Assembly: GCF_032598905.1 (NCBI RefSeq)
Contig: NZ_CP122458.1
Location: forward strand, 1,612,001-1,676,000
Length of the DNA: 64,000 nucleotides
Direction of reading: 5' to 3'
Source: Streptomyces sp. 11x1
GTDB taxonomy: Bacteria; Actinomycetota; Actinomycetes; Streptomycetales; Streptomycetaceae
Both the position numbers and the translations under genes were made by a program. The notes under the pieces are model-generated. The model saw only the letters and a program-made list of their open reading frames with translations. It ran no database searches and was not told the DNA's origin. Below, piece after piece: positions 23,515 to 31,643 of this stretch (position 1 is the first letter of the stretch; the number at the start of each line of letters is the position of its first letter).

Positions 23515-25344
23515 GTGTGCACCTCGCACGAACCGGGGCAGGAGTCTGCCCAGGCCCGCTCGGGCAGACGTAACTTCCTGCGCGCGACGGCCCTGCTGGG
23601 CGCCGCGGCGACCGTCTCGCTGCCCGTCGTGGCGCAGGCGGCGCCCGGGCGTTGGAAGCCCGACCGCACGAGCCGTCGCTTCACGCTCGCCGTCATGCCC
23701 GACACGCAGTACCTGTTCGACGGGCCGAGCATCGACAAGGCGCCCGTCGCGGCGTCCCTGCGGTACCTCCTGGAGCACGGTGCGGAGGAGAACATCGTGT
23801 TCCTGTCCCACCTCGGGGACCTCACCCAGAACGGCACCGCGCGGGAGACCGCGGCGATCGGCGAGGCCTTCCGGCTCCTCGACCGCAGGGGAGTCGGCTA
23901 CAGCGTCCTCGCGGGCAACCACGACGTTCGCTCCTCCACCGACGACCAGCGGGGGGCGACCCCGTACCTGGACGAGTTCGGACCCGACCGCTTCGCGGGC
24001 CGGCCGACCTTCGGGGGCGCCTCCCCTGACGGTTACAACTCCTTCCACCTGTTCGAGGCGGGGGGCCGGCAGTGGATGGTGCTCGCGCTGGACTGGCGGC
24101 TCTCCGCGAAGGGCTTCGCCTGGGCGAAGGACGTCCTGGCCTGCCACCCGAAGACTCCGGTCGTCCTCACCACGCACGAGATCGTCGACGGCGACGACTC
24201 CCTCTCGTCGTACGGGCAGCAGCTGTGGGACCAGCTGATCAAGGACCACGACCAGATCTTCCTCACCCTCAACGGGCACTACTGGCCGGCGGCGCGCGCG
24301 ACCCGCAGGAACGCCGCTGACAACGATGTCCATCTCCACCTCACGAACTACCAGAACCGGTACTTCGGCGGCGCGGCGATGATCCGTCTCTACCGCTTCG
24401 ACCTCGACCGGAACACCATCGACGTGGAGACGATCTCCCCGTGGATCCTGGGCCGGGCAGCCAAGGGGCTCAACGAACTGGAGCGGCAGGAGAGCGAACT
24501 CTCCGGCGATGCCGACCGGTTCACGGTCGAGATCGACTTCGAGAAGCGGTTCGCCGGTTTCACGCCGGTGCCGGCGCGGGCCTCGCGTCCGGTGTCGACG
24601 ATGCTGATACCCGGCACGGTCGCCTACTGGCGGTTCGACGGGCAGCGGGACGGCGCGCAGGTCGGCGCCACCGTGCCGGACCGCTCCGGGCGCGGCAACG
24701 ACCTGACCCTCGTGACCGTAGGCGGCGGCACCCTCACCTGGTCCGCCGACCACCACCCGGACCAGCCCGGCCACGGCAGCCTGGAGTTCCACGGCGGCAA
24801 GCCCCCGCTGACGGGCGCGTATCTGCGGACGGTCGACGGTGCGCCCCTGAACTCGGCCACGTTCAGGGACGGTTACACCATCGAGGCGTTCTACCGGCTG
24901 CCCGCCGACTGGGACCCGTCGCACCACGCGTGGGCCGGCATCCTCGGCCGCACCGGCACGGGCGGCGCGGCGGGGAAGACCGCCGACGACCCGGACGAGC
25001 CGCTCGCCACGCTGTCGCTCTCGAACGACCGGGAGCCGCAGTGGGCGGTGCGCCCGCTCAACCAGCAGGGCATCGCCACCAACTGGGGTCAGGAGACCCC
25101 GCTGGAGACGTGGTGGCACCTCGCCGTCGTCAGCGACGGCCGGCACACCACCCTCTACGTCCAGGGCTGCCCGGTGGTGCGCAACCCGAAGGCCACCGCC
25201 GTCGGGCTCACCTCGGTCGGACTGCCCTGGATCCTCGGCGGCTACGAGTACGCCGGGAAGATCGACCAGATCCTGCACGGACGCCTCGGTGACGTCCGCG
25301 TCGTCGAACGGGCGCTGCCCGTCAAGTCGTTCATGAACCACTGA
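23515..25344 (+). CDS. Tat-exported metallophosphoesterase with C-terminal LamG-like domain
   Basis: A 609-residue secreted protein. A twin-arginine signal (SGRRNFLRATALLGAAA, cleavage after AQA) precedes a calcineurin-like domain with MPDTQY, HLGDLTQNG, GNHD and a later LTTHE and NGHYWP set of metal ligands. From about residue 370 a concanavalin/LamG-like domain begins (GTVAYWRFDG, WWHLAVVSDGRHTTLYVQG, GRLGDVRVVERAL), usually carbohydrate-binding. GGAG precedes the GTG start. It sits 25 bp after the beta-galactosidase gene and likely acts outside the cell on phosphorylated glycans or similar polymers (inference). Confidence 0.88.
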   Translation: MCTSHEPGQESAQARSGRRNFLRATALLGAAATVSLPVVAQAAPGRWKPDRTSRRFTLAVMPDTQYLFDGPSIDKAPVAASLRYLLEHGAEENIVFLSHLGDLTQNGTARETAAIGEAFRLLDRRGVGYSVLAGNHDVRSSTDDQRGATPYLDEFGPDRFAGRPTFGGASPDGYNSFHLFEAGGRQWMVLALDWRLSAKGFAWAKDVLACHPKTPVVLTTHEIVDGDDSLSSYGQQLWDQLIKDHDQIFLTLNGHYWPAARATRRNAADNDVHLHLTNYQNRYFGGAAMIRLYRFDLDRNTIDVETISPWILGRAAKGLNELERQESELSGDADRFTVEIDFEKRFAGFTPVPARASRPVSTMLIPGTVAYWRFDGQRDGAQVGATVPDRSGRGNDLTLVTVGGGTLTWSADHHPDQPGHGSLEFHGGKPPLTGAYLRTVDGAPLNSATFRDGYTIEAFYRLPADWDPSHHAWAGILGRTGTGGAAGKTADDPDEPLATLSLSNDREPQWAVRPLNQQGIATNWGQETPLETWWHLAVVSDGRHTTLYVQGCPVVRNPKATAVGLTSVGLPWILGGYEYAGKIDQILHGRLGDVRVVERALPVKSFMNH

Positions 25345-25365
25345 GACGCGAAGGAACCACAGACC

Positions 25366-27057
25366 ATGTCCGACCTCTCCGGCACCCCCGAGCAGCAACT
25401 GCCCACCTGGGCCGATCCGTCCGTCTCCCCCGCCGACCTCGACGCGCAGGGCGTCTCACGGCGCGGACTCCTGCGCGGCGCGGGCCTGTTCGGCGCCGCC
25501 TTCGCGATGGGCGCCACGGGCGCCCTGACGGCTCCGGCCTCCGCCGCCTCCCGCCCGTACGGGGGTGAGGACCCGCGGCTCGCCTACCTCGTCGGCGACC
25601 ACCACATCCACACCGTCTACAGCCACGACGCCAAGTACACGTTCTCCCAGCTGGCCTCCGCGGGCGCGAAGTACGGCCTCGACTGGATGGTGTTCACCGA
25701 GCACTCCAACTTCGGGCACACCGACTTCGGTGCGGCGCTGGAGCACGAGGAGATCCTCAGAGCCCGTGCGGAGAACCCCCGCCAGCTGATCTTCCAGGGT
25801 CTGGAGTGGTACATCCCGGCCGCCGAGCACTGCACGGTCTTCACCACCCCCGGGCGGCACGAGGTCGACCTGCTCACCCGCTTCGAGAGCGCGTACGACG
25901 GCAAGCTGCTGGGCTACACGGACGGGTCCGTGGGCGGCGCGGACACCGCCCGCAACGAGGCACACGCCGTCAGGGCGATCAAGTGGCTGGCCCGGCAGCG
26001 CCGTTCGGGCTACGTCGACGATGTGCTGGTCCTCGCCAACCACCCCATGCGGCTGGGCATCGACTCCCCGCACGAGATGCGCAACTGGCGCGACGCGGCC
26101 CCGGAGATCATGATCGGCATGGAGGGTGCGCCCGGCGCCCAGGGCGCGGCGATCCCCGGCTGGCGCGGGACGAACTCGATCCGCGGGGAGTACGAGAACA
26201 AGCCCTCCGCCCAGTCCTGGCCCGGCTATCCGGCCGAGGCGTACCTCACGTACGGCGGTTTCGACTGGTCGACGGCGACCGTGGGCGGACTCTGGGACGC
26301 GATGCTGGCCGAGGGCAGGCTGTTCTCGATCACCACCAACTCCGACGCCCATCGGATCGTCTTCGACACCTGGAAGAACGGCGACTGGCCGACCGGGCAG
26401 AACTTCGACAACACCGGCAAGCTGCCCGACCCGGTGAACACCGACACGCCGCAGCCCGGCAGCGACTTCTGGCCCGGCCAGTTCAGCCGCACCCACGTCG
26501 GTGTCACCCGCTACGGCTACCGCTCGGTGATGGCGGGTCTGCGCGCGGGCCGTGTCTGGGTCGACCACGGCCATCTCCTCGACGGCCTGGACGTCCGGGT
26601 CAAGCGCGACCGTGACCACGGCCGGGGCGTCACCCTGGGCGGCCGGCTGCGTGTCCGCAGGGGCGAGCGGCTCACCCTGAACGTGACGGTGACGACGGCG
26701 TCCCGCGCCAACCCGCACGGGATTCTGCCGGAGTTGGCCCACGTCGACGTCATCCGGGGCGCGGTGCGCGGGTCGGTGGCGGACCGGGACGCATGGCAGG
26801 CCCCCGACACGAAGGTCGTCCACACCAAGGACGTGAGCGGTCGCACGGGCACGTACACGCTGCGCGTCCCCGTCACGGCGGGCGACGAGTCGTTCTACCT
26901 CCGCCTGCGCGGCAGCGACGGCAAGCGCAACGGTGCGGGCTACCTGGGCGCTGCGGTCGACCCGCACGGCCCGGTCCCCCACGAGCCGGGCGACGGCGAC
27001 CCGTGGGAGGACACGTGGTTCTACTCGAACCCGGTGTTCGTGGACGTGACCGGGTGA
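25366..27057 (+). CDS. Tat-exported PHP-domain metallohydrolase (CehA/McbA family)
   Basis: A 563-residue protein. A twin-arginine signal (VSRRGLLRGAGLFGAAF) is preceded by an unusually long ~30-residue n-region and followed by ASA cleavage. The catalytic PHP domain has DHHIHTVYSHD, VFTEHSNFGH, LANHPMRLG and TTNSDAHRIVF as metal-binding stretches, the order seen in CehA/McbA-type phosphoesterases. A beta-sandwich-like C-terminus follows. It is probably the last gene of the carbohydrate operon, 21 bp after the other exported phosphoesterase. The substrate is unknown. Its stop codon lies within an 8-bp tandem array. Confidence 0.85.
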   Translation: MSDLSGTPEQQLPTWADPSVSPADLDAQGVSRRGLLRGAGLFGAAFAMGATGALTAPASAASRPYGGEDPRLAYLVGDHHIHTVYSHDAKYTFSQLASAGAKYGLDWMVFTEHSNFGHTDFGAALEHEEILRARAENPRQLIFQGLEWYIPAAEHCTVFTTPGRHEVDLLTRFESAYDGKLLGYTDGSVGGADTARNEAHAVRAIKWLARQRRSGYVDDVLVLANHPMRLGIDSPHEMRNWRDAAPEIMIGMEGAPGAQGAAIPGWRGTNSIRGEYENKPSAQSWPGYPAEAYLTYGGFDWSTATVGGLWDAMLAEGRLFSITTNSDAHRIVFDTWKNGDWPTGQNFDNTGKLPDPVNTDTPQPGSDFWPGQFSRTHVGVTRYGYRSVMAGLRAGRVWVDHGHLLDGLDVRVKRDRDHGRGVTLGGRLRVRRGERLTLNVTVTTASRANPHGILPELAHVDVIRGAVRGSVADRDAWQAPDTKVVHTKDVSGRTGTYTLRVPVTAGDESFYLRLRGSDGKRNGAGYLGAAVDPHGPVPHEPGDGDPWEDTWFYSNPVFVDVTG

Positions 27058-27093
27058 CCGGGTGACCGGGTGACCGGGTGACCGGGTGACCGG
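27046..27093. repeat. six tandem copies of GTGACCGG between convergent genes
   Basis: Six perfect 8-bp copies span the stop codon of the PHP-domain gene (TGA at 27055-27057) and end exactly at the stop codon of the convergent MaoC gene (27094-27096). As eight is not a multiple of three, the array puts TGA in all three + frames. Confidence 0.95.
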
Positions 27094-27549
27094 TCAGGCG
27101 TAGAAGCGCGACAGGCTCTGCAGGACGGCGGCGGGCTTCCCGCCGCCGTCGATCTCTATCGCGCCGTCCACCGTGATCTGGACGCCACCCGGGACGTCCT
27201 CGACCGAGGCGAGCTTGGCGACCAGCCGGATGCGCGATCCGACCTTCACCGGCGAGGGGAAACGCACCTTGTTCAGGCCGTAGTTGACCTTGGTGGTGAC
27301 TCCCTGGACGTCCAGGAGCTCGGTGAACAGCGGGATGAAGAGGGAGAGGGTGAGGTAACCGTGCGCGATGGGCGCCCCGAACGGGCCCTCCTTGGCCTTC
27401 TCCTCGTCGACGTGGATCCACTGGTGGTCCCCTGTCGCGTCGGCGAACGTGTTGATCCGCTCCTGGGTGACCTCGATCCACTCGCTGGTGCCGAGGTCGC
27501 TGCCGGCGAGCTTCTTGAGTTCGTCGAGACCGTTGACCGTGATGCTCAT
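27094..27549 (-). CDS. MaoC-family (R)-enoyl-CoA hydratase/dehydratase
   Basis: A 151-residue hot-dog-fold protein. The hydratase motif ATGDHQWIHVD gives catalytic Asp41 and His46, and GAPIAHGYLTLSL completes the active site. It adds water to a trans-2-enoyl-CoA, producing an (R)-3-hydroxyacyl-CoA. AAGGAAAG precedes the ATG. It is the last gene of a minus-strand unit with an acyl-CoA ligase, an amidohydrolase and an SDR. The distance to the ligase stop is 14 bp. Confidence 0.93.
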   Translation of the reverse strand: MSITVNGLDELKKLAGSDLGTSEWIEVTQERINTFADATGDHQWIHVDEEKAKEGPFGAPIAHGYLTLSLFIPLFTELLDVQGVTTKVNYGLNKVRFPSPVKVGSRIRLVAKLASVEDVPGGVQITVDGAIEIDGGGKPAAVLQSLSRFYA

Positions 27550-27563
27550 GTAGCTTTCCTTAG

Positions 27564-29072
27564 CTAGGAGTTGGTACCGAAGGCCTTGCGCACCCGTGCC
27601 TTCAGCAACTTGCCGGAGGCGGTCCGCGGCAGCTCGTCGGCGATGACGACCGACTTCGGGATCTTGTATTTGGCCAGCCGCCCGGCGAGCGAGGCCAGCA
27701 CCTCGTCGGCGTCCAGCGAGACGCCCTCCCGAGGCACGACCACGGCGCGCGGCACCTCGCCCCACTTGTCGTCGGGTACGCCGATGACCGCGCACTCGAC
27801 GATGTCGGGGTGGGCGAGGAGCTGGTCCTCGATCTCGGCGGGGTAGATGTTCTCGCCCCCGGAGATGATCATGTCCTTGATGCGGTCGACGATGAAGACA
27901 TAGCCGTCCTCGTCGACGCGGGCCGCGTCCCCGCTGCGGAACCACCCGTCGGCGAAGACCGCGGCGGTCTCCTCGGGCAGCCCCCAGTAGCCGGGCATCA
28001 CATGGGGCCCGCGGACCACCACCTCGCCGGGCTCGTCGACGTCGACCGGGGTCATGTCGGGGCGGACGACCCGTACGTCGCTGAAGAAGTGCGGTACGCC
28101 CGCCGACCCGGCCTTGCTCACGGCGTGCTCGGCGTCGAGGAAGAGCGTGCCGGGGGCGGCCTCCGTCATGCCGTAGCCCTGGAGGAAGGTGAGCCCGCGC
28201 TCCTGGAACCTGGCGATGAGCGGGGTCGGTACCGGGGAGCCGCCGCAGGAGAGCATCCTGAGCGACGACAGGTCGGCGTCGGCCCAGCGGGGGTGCCGGG
28301 CGATCTGGTCGAACATGGTCGGCACGCCGAACATGAAGGTGATCCGGTGCCGTTCGATCAGGTCGAAGGTGGTCTCCGGCACGAAGGACTCGACCAGGAC
28401 GCAGGTGCCGCCCTTGAGCAGCACGGGCAGGGTGAGCATGTTCAGCCCGGCCGTGTGGAACAACGGGGCGGATACCAGGGCGCGTTCGTCGGTGATGACG
28501 TCCTGGTCGACGAGCACGTTGACGGCGTTCCAGATGATGTTGCCGTGGGTGAGCATCGCGCCCTTGGGGCGGCCCGTGGTGCCCGAGGTGTACATGATGA
28601 TGCAGGTGTCGTCGGCGGCGACGGGCTGGTCGATGGGGTCGGTCTCGGCCCCGGCGAGCAGCGCCTCGTACTCGGTGCCGATCTCCACGAACGTCCGTAC
28701 GTCGGTCCCGCCGCCCGGCAGTCCGGCGACGAGTGCGGTGAACCCGGCGCCGTACACCAGCGCCCTGGCCCCGGAGTCCGCCAGCTGGTAGGCGATCTCG
28801 GGGCCCGCGAGGCGGGTGTTGAGCGGGACGAAGACCGCGCCGAGGGTGCCCGCGGCGAACAGCGTCTCCAGGTACGAGGGGTGGTTGGGCCCCAGGTAGG
28901 CGATGCGGTCGCCGCGGCGTACGCCGACGGCGCGCAGAGCGTGGGCGAGGCGCGTGGTGCGCTCGTACAGTTCCCCGTAGGTGAGGCTCGTGTCGCCGTG
29001 GATCAGCGCGGTGCGCTGCGGGGTCTTGCGGGCCCGGCGGGCGGGCCACGACCCCAGTCCCTCATTGCGCAT
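27564..29072 (-). CDS. acyl-CoA synthetase (AMP-binding)
   Basis: A 502-residue adenylate-forming enzyme. The phosphate-binding loop is MYTSGTTGRPKGAM (~residues 155-170), followed by QGYGMTEA, the hinge region GWFRSGDAARVDEDGYVFIVDR and the C-terminal catalytic lysine in PRTASGKLLKA. It activates a carboxylic acid to its CoA thioester with ATP. Length and motifs fit medium/long-chain or aromatic acid ligases; the acid is unknown. It would feed the MaoC hydratase and SDR encoded beside it. Confidence 0.93.
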   Translation of the reverse strand: MRNEGLGSWPARRARKTPQRTALIHGDTSLTYGELYERTTRLAHALRAVGVRRGDRIAYLGPNHPSYLETLFAAGTLGAVFVPLNTRLAGPEIAYQLADSGARALVYGAGFTALVAGLPGGGTDVRTFVEIGTEYEALLAGAETDPIDQPVAADDTCIIMYTSGTTGRPKGAMLTHGNIIWNAVNVLVDQDVITDERALVSAPLFHTAGLNMLTLPVLLKGGTCVLVESFVPETTFDLIERHRITFMFGVPTMFDQIARHPRWADADLSSLRMLSCGGSPVPTPLIARFQERGLTFLQGYGMTEAAPGTLFLDAEHAVSKAGSAGVPHFFSDVRVVRPDMTPVDVDEPGEVVVRGPHVMPGYWGLPEETAAVFADGWFRSGDAARVDEDGYVFIVDRIKDMIISGGENIYPAEIEDQLLAHPDIVECAVIGVPDDKWGEVPRAVVVPREGVSLDADEVLASLAGRLAKYKIPKSVVIADELPRTASGKLLKARVRKAFGTNS

Positions 29073-29121
29073 GTGTGTACCCCTGTCCGTCGTCGCACAT
29101 GGGGAGGTCCATCTGTGTCCT

Positions 29122-30021
29122 CTACGGTTTGGTCAGGCCGAGCAGTCGGGCGGCGTTCTCCTTGAGGATCTTCGGCCTGACCTCGTCCTTGATCGGCAGC
29201 TTCTCGAAATCGGCGAGCCAGCGGTCGGGGGTGAGGACGGGGTAGTCGGAGCCGAAGAGCACCTTGTCCTTGAGCAGGGTGTTCGCGTACTGCACCAGCT
29301 GCGGCGGGAAGTACTTCGGCGACCAGCCGGACAGGTCGATGTGCACGCCCGGCTTGTGCGTGGCGACCGCCAGGGCCTCGTCCTGCCAGGGGAAGGACGG
29401 GTGCGCCAGGATGATCTTGAGGTGCGGGAAGTCGGCGGCCACGTCGTCCACGTGCAGCGGGTTGGAGTACTTCAGCCGGATGCCTCCGCCGCCGGGGACG
29501 CCGGCGCCGATGCCGGTCTGCCCGGTGTGGAAGAGGGCGATCGTGCCGGTCTCCTCGATGACCTCGTACAGGTCGTACGCCACGGAGCGGTCGTTGGGGA
29601 AGAAGCCCTGGATGCTGGGGTGGAACTTGAAGCCCTTCACCCCGTACTCCTCGACCAGCCGCCGGGCCTGCTTCACGCCCGCCTTGCCGCGGAAGGGGTC
29701 GATGGAGGCGAAGGGGATCAGCACGTCCGCGTTGGCGGCGGCCGCCTCGGCGACCTCCTCGTTGGGGACGGGCTCGGTGCCGGTCGCGGACTCGGCGTCC
29801 ACCGTGAAGATCACGGCGGCCATCTTCCGCTCGCGGTAGTAGGCGGCCGTCTCCTCCAGGGTGGGCTTGCGCTTGCCCTCGACCTTGAAGTACGCGGAGG
29901 AGGCGTCGTGCAGGTCGTCGTCCAGCGACGACGTGCCCTTCTTCGAGGACACCTCGGCGTGGGTGTGGACGTCGATGGCGACGAGGTCGTCCACGTTCAT
30001 GGCGGGGTCGGCGGGGCTCAT
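29122..30021 (-). CDS. amidohydrolase-2 family metal-dependent hydrolase/decarboxylase
   Basis: A 299-residue TIM-barrel protein. IDVHTHAE is the N-terminal metal site, KFHPSIQGF and HTGQTG follow, LAHPSFPW lies mid-barrel, and LFGSDYPV gives the late Asp. This is the ACMSD/gamma-resorcylate decarboxylase-like branch, which performs non-oxidative decarboxylation or ring-cleavage-product hydrolysis. The GGAGG before the ATG and a TGATG overlap with the SDR stop show tight coupling. In a unit with CoA ligase, SDR and MaoC it points to aromatic or alicyclic acid breakdown (inference). Confidence 0.85.
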   Translation of the reverse strand: MSPADPAMNVDDLVAIDVHTHAEVSSKKGTSSLDDDLHDASSAYFKVEGKRKPTLEETAAYYRERKMAAVIFTVDAESATGTEPVPNEEVAEAAAANADVLIPFASIDPFRGKAGVKQARRLVEEYGVKGFKFHPSIQGFFPNDRSVAYDLYEVIEETGTIALFHTGQTGIGAGVPGGGGIRLKYSNPLHVDDVAADFPHLKIILAHPSFPWQDEALAVATHKPGVHIDLSGWSPKYFPPQLVQYANTLLKDKVLFGSDYPVLTPDRWLADFEKLPIKDEVRPKILKENAARLLGLTKP

Positions 30022-30938
30022 CACGCCTCCGGGATCTTCGGGGCGGGGATGCCCACGGTCTGCGGCTCGGCGCCCAGCGAGGTCGGCCAGACGTCGGCGA
30101 GGGCCTCGGGGGTCCAGCCGCCGTCCGCGTACGCCGTCTTGATCTCCTGCGGGTGCGACCAGAGTGCCACCTTGTCGCCGCCGATGCCGATGGCCTGGCC
30201 GGTGACACCGCGCGCCGCCTCGGAGGCGAGGAACGGGACCAGGGCCGCGCAGTCCTCGGGGGTGCCGAAGCCCTCGCCCTTGCGCAGGAAGTCGGGAAAC
30301 GGGGTGCCCTCGCGCAGGGCCTCCACATAGGGGGCGAAGACCGGGATGGTCTCGGTCATCGCGGTGGCGGCGACCGGGATGATCGCGTTGACCGTGATGT
30401 TCGCGCGGCCCAGCTCCATCGCCCAGGTGCGGGCGAAGGCGGCGATGCCGGCCTTGGCGGCGGCGTAGTTGGTCTGGCCGAAGTTGCCGCGCTGGCCGGC
30501 CGGGGAGCCGACGAGGATCAGGGAGCCGCCCTCGCCCTGTTCGCGCATACGGATCGCGGCGGCGCGGGCGCAGGTGAAGGTGCCCTTGAGGTGGGTGGTG
30601 ATCACCGCGTCGAAGTCGTCGTCCGACATCTTCCACAGCACCTTGTCGCGGAGGATGCCCGCGTTGGTGACCAGGATGTCGAGCCGTCCGAACTCCTCCA
30701 CCGCGCGGCCCACCAGCCGGTCGGCGGCCTCGGTCGTGCCGACCGCGACGACCTCGGCGACGGCCTTGCCGCCCGCCTCGGTGATGGACTTCACGGCCGC
30801 CTCGGCCACGGCCTCGTCGATGTCGTTGACGACGACGGAGGCGCCGGCGGCGGCGAGGGCCTGTGCGTAGGCCAGGCCGAGGCCACGGCCACTGCCCGTG
30901 ACGACGGCGACCTTGCCGGTGAGATCGATGCTGGGCAC
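30021..30938 (-). CDS. short-chain dehydrogenase/reductase (3-hydroxyacyl-CoA dehydrogenase type)
   Basis: A 305-residue SDR. The cofactor motif TGSGRGLG is at 14-21, NNAG-type TNAG at 91-94, catalytic Ser145, Tyr158 and Lys162 (YAAAK). The extended C-terminus and N-terminal sequence resemble the dehydrogenase part of type-2 multifunctional enzymes, which oxidise (R)-3-hydroxyacyl-CoA, matching the MaoC partner. The GTG start has AAGGGA upstream. It is the first gene of the minus unit and faces a MarR gene across a region with a palindrome. Confidence 0.92.
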   Translation of the reverse strand: MPSIDLTGKVAVVTGSGRGLGLAYAQALAAAGASVVVNDIDEAVAEAAVKSITEAGGKAVAEVVAVGTTEAADRLVGRAVEEFGRLDILVTNAGILRDKVLWKMSDDDFDAVITTHLKGTFTCARAAAIRMREQGEGGSLILVGSPAGQRGNFGQTNYAAAKAGIAAFARTWAMELGRANITVNAIIPVAATAMTETIPVFAPYVEALREGTPFPDFLRKGEGFGTPEDCAALVPFLASEAARGVTGQAIGIGGDKVALWSHPQEIKTAYADGGWTPEALADVWPTSLGAEPQTVGIPAPKIPEA

Positions 30939-31026
30939 GAGGGGTCCCTTCGAGTGGCGGAACGGCTTCGAGGTCGAAATGCGGCACCGCGGTGCCGAGG
31001 TGCACTGTCGAGATCGAAGTTAAGAG

Positions 31027-31054
31027 CAATAGTTGTTGACGTCAATAGTTGTTG
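31027..31054. promoter_or_regulatory. direct repeat with central palindrome, candidate MarR operator
   Basis: CAATAGTTGTTG occurs twice (31027-31038 and 31043-31054) around ACGT. At the junction TTGACGTCAA (31036-31045) is a perfect 10-bp palindrome. The site lies in the gap between the divergent SDR and MarR genes, about 90 bp before the SDR start, and is visibly A/T-richer than its surroundings. That makes it the best operator/promoter candidate for this unit. Confidence 0.55.
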
Positions 31055-31156
31055 TTCCCTGGGCGTTGCGTCATGCTGGAGCGGTACGTACGCGCCGCCC
31101 CGACCGGGGCGCAGGCCTGATCCCCGCACGACAGGCCCTGGACCAGGGAGCTCGCC

Positions 31157-31636
31157 ATCACCCGCCAGCAGACGCAGGACGCCGCCTCGATCGACGCGCA
31201 CGAGCCGTGGATGCGCGGGCTGCACGCGGACACCGGCTATCTGCTGTACCGGCTGGGGCTCAGGTCCGGTCAGCTGTTCAACTCCTCCCTCCAGGAGTCC
31301 GGCCTCAGGCTGCGGCACTACGCGCTGCTGCGCTTCCTGGCCACCTCCCCGGGCCCGCTCCAGCGCGAGCTGAGCGCCTCCCTCGGCTATGACCCGAGCG
31401 CGATCGTCGGACTGGTGGACGACCTGGAGAAACTGGGCTTCGCCGAGCGGCGCCCCTCCCCCGACGACCGCCGCAGCCGGATCGTCGTACTCACCGAGGA
31501 CGGCCGGTCCTTCCTCCGCGACACCGACGAGGCCGGACAGCGCGTCTCCGACGATCTGATGGAGCCCCTCGACGCCGCCGAGCGCGCGACGCTCCACGCA
31601 CTGCTGCAGAAGATCGCCGAGGCCGGACTGGGGTGA
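31157..31636 (+). CDS. MarR-family transcriptional regulator
   Basis: A winged-helix protein (141 residues from the ATG at 31211, or ~159 if started at 31157). RELSASLGYDPSAIVGLVDDLEKLGF is the recognition region and ERRPSPDDRRSRIVVLTEDG the wing, both typical of MarR. The ATG at 31211 has no ribosome site. In contrast, GGGAG at 31146-31150 is ideally placed before an in-frame ATC at 31157, suggesting either a non-canonical start or a mutated ATG/GTG. It probably represses the divergent SDR-amidohydrolase-ligase-MaoC unit until a CoA ester or aromatic acid binds. Confidence 0.85.
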   Translation: MTRQQTQDAASIDAHEPWMRGLHADTGYLLYRLGLRSGQLFNSSLQESGLRLRHYALLRFLATSPGPLQRELSASLGYDPSAIVGLVDDLEKLGFAERRPSPDDRRSRIVVLTEDGRSFLRDTDEAGQRVSDDLMEPLDAAERATLHALLQKIAEAGLG

Positions 31637-31643
31637 CACCACG

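Noticed and set aside
27046..27093. Octamer array considered as an iteron/replication or attachment site
   Set aside because: No flanking integrase, Rep gene or tRNA; it fits simple slippage in an intergenic gap.
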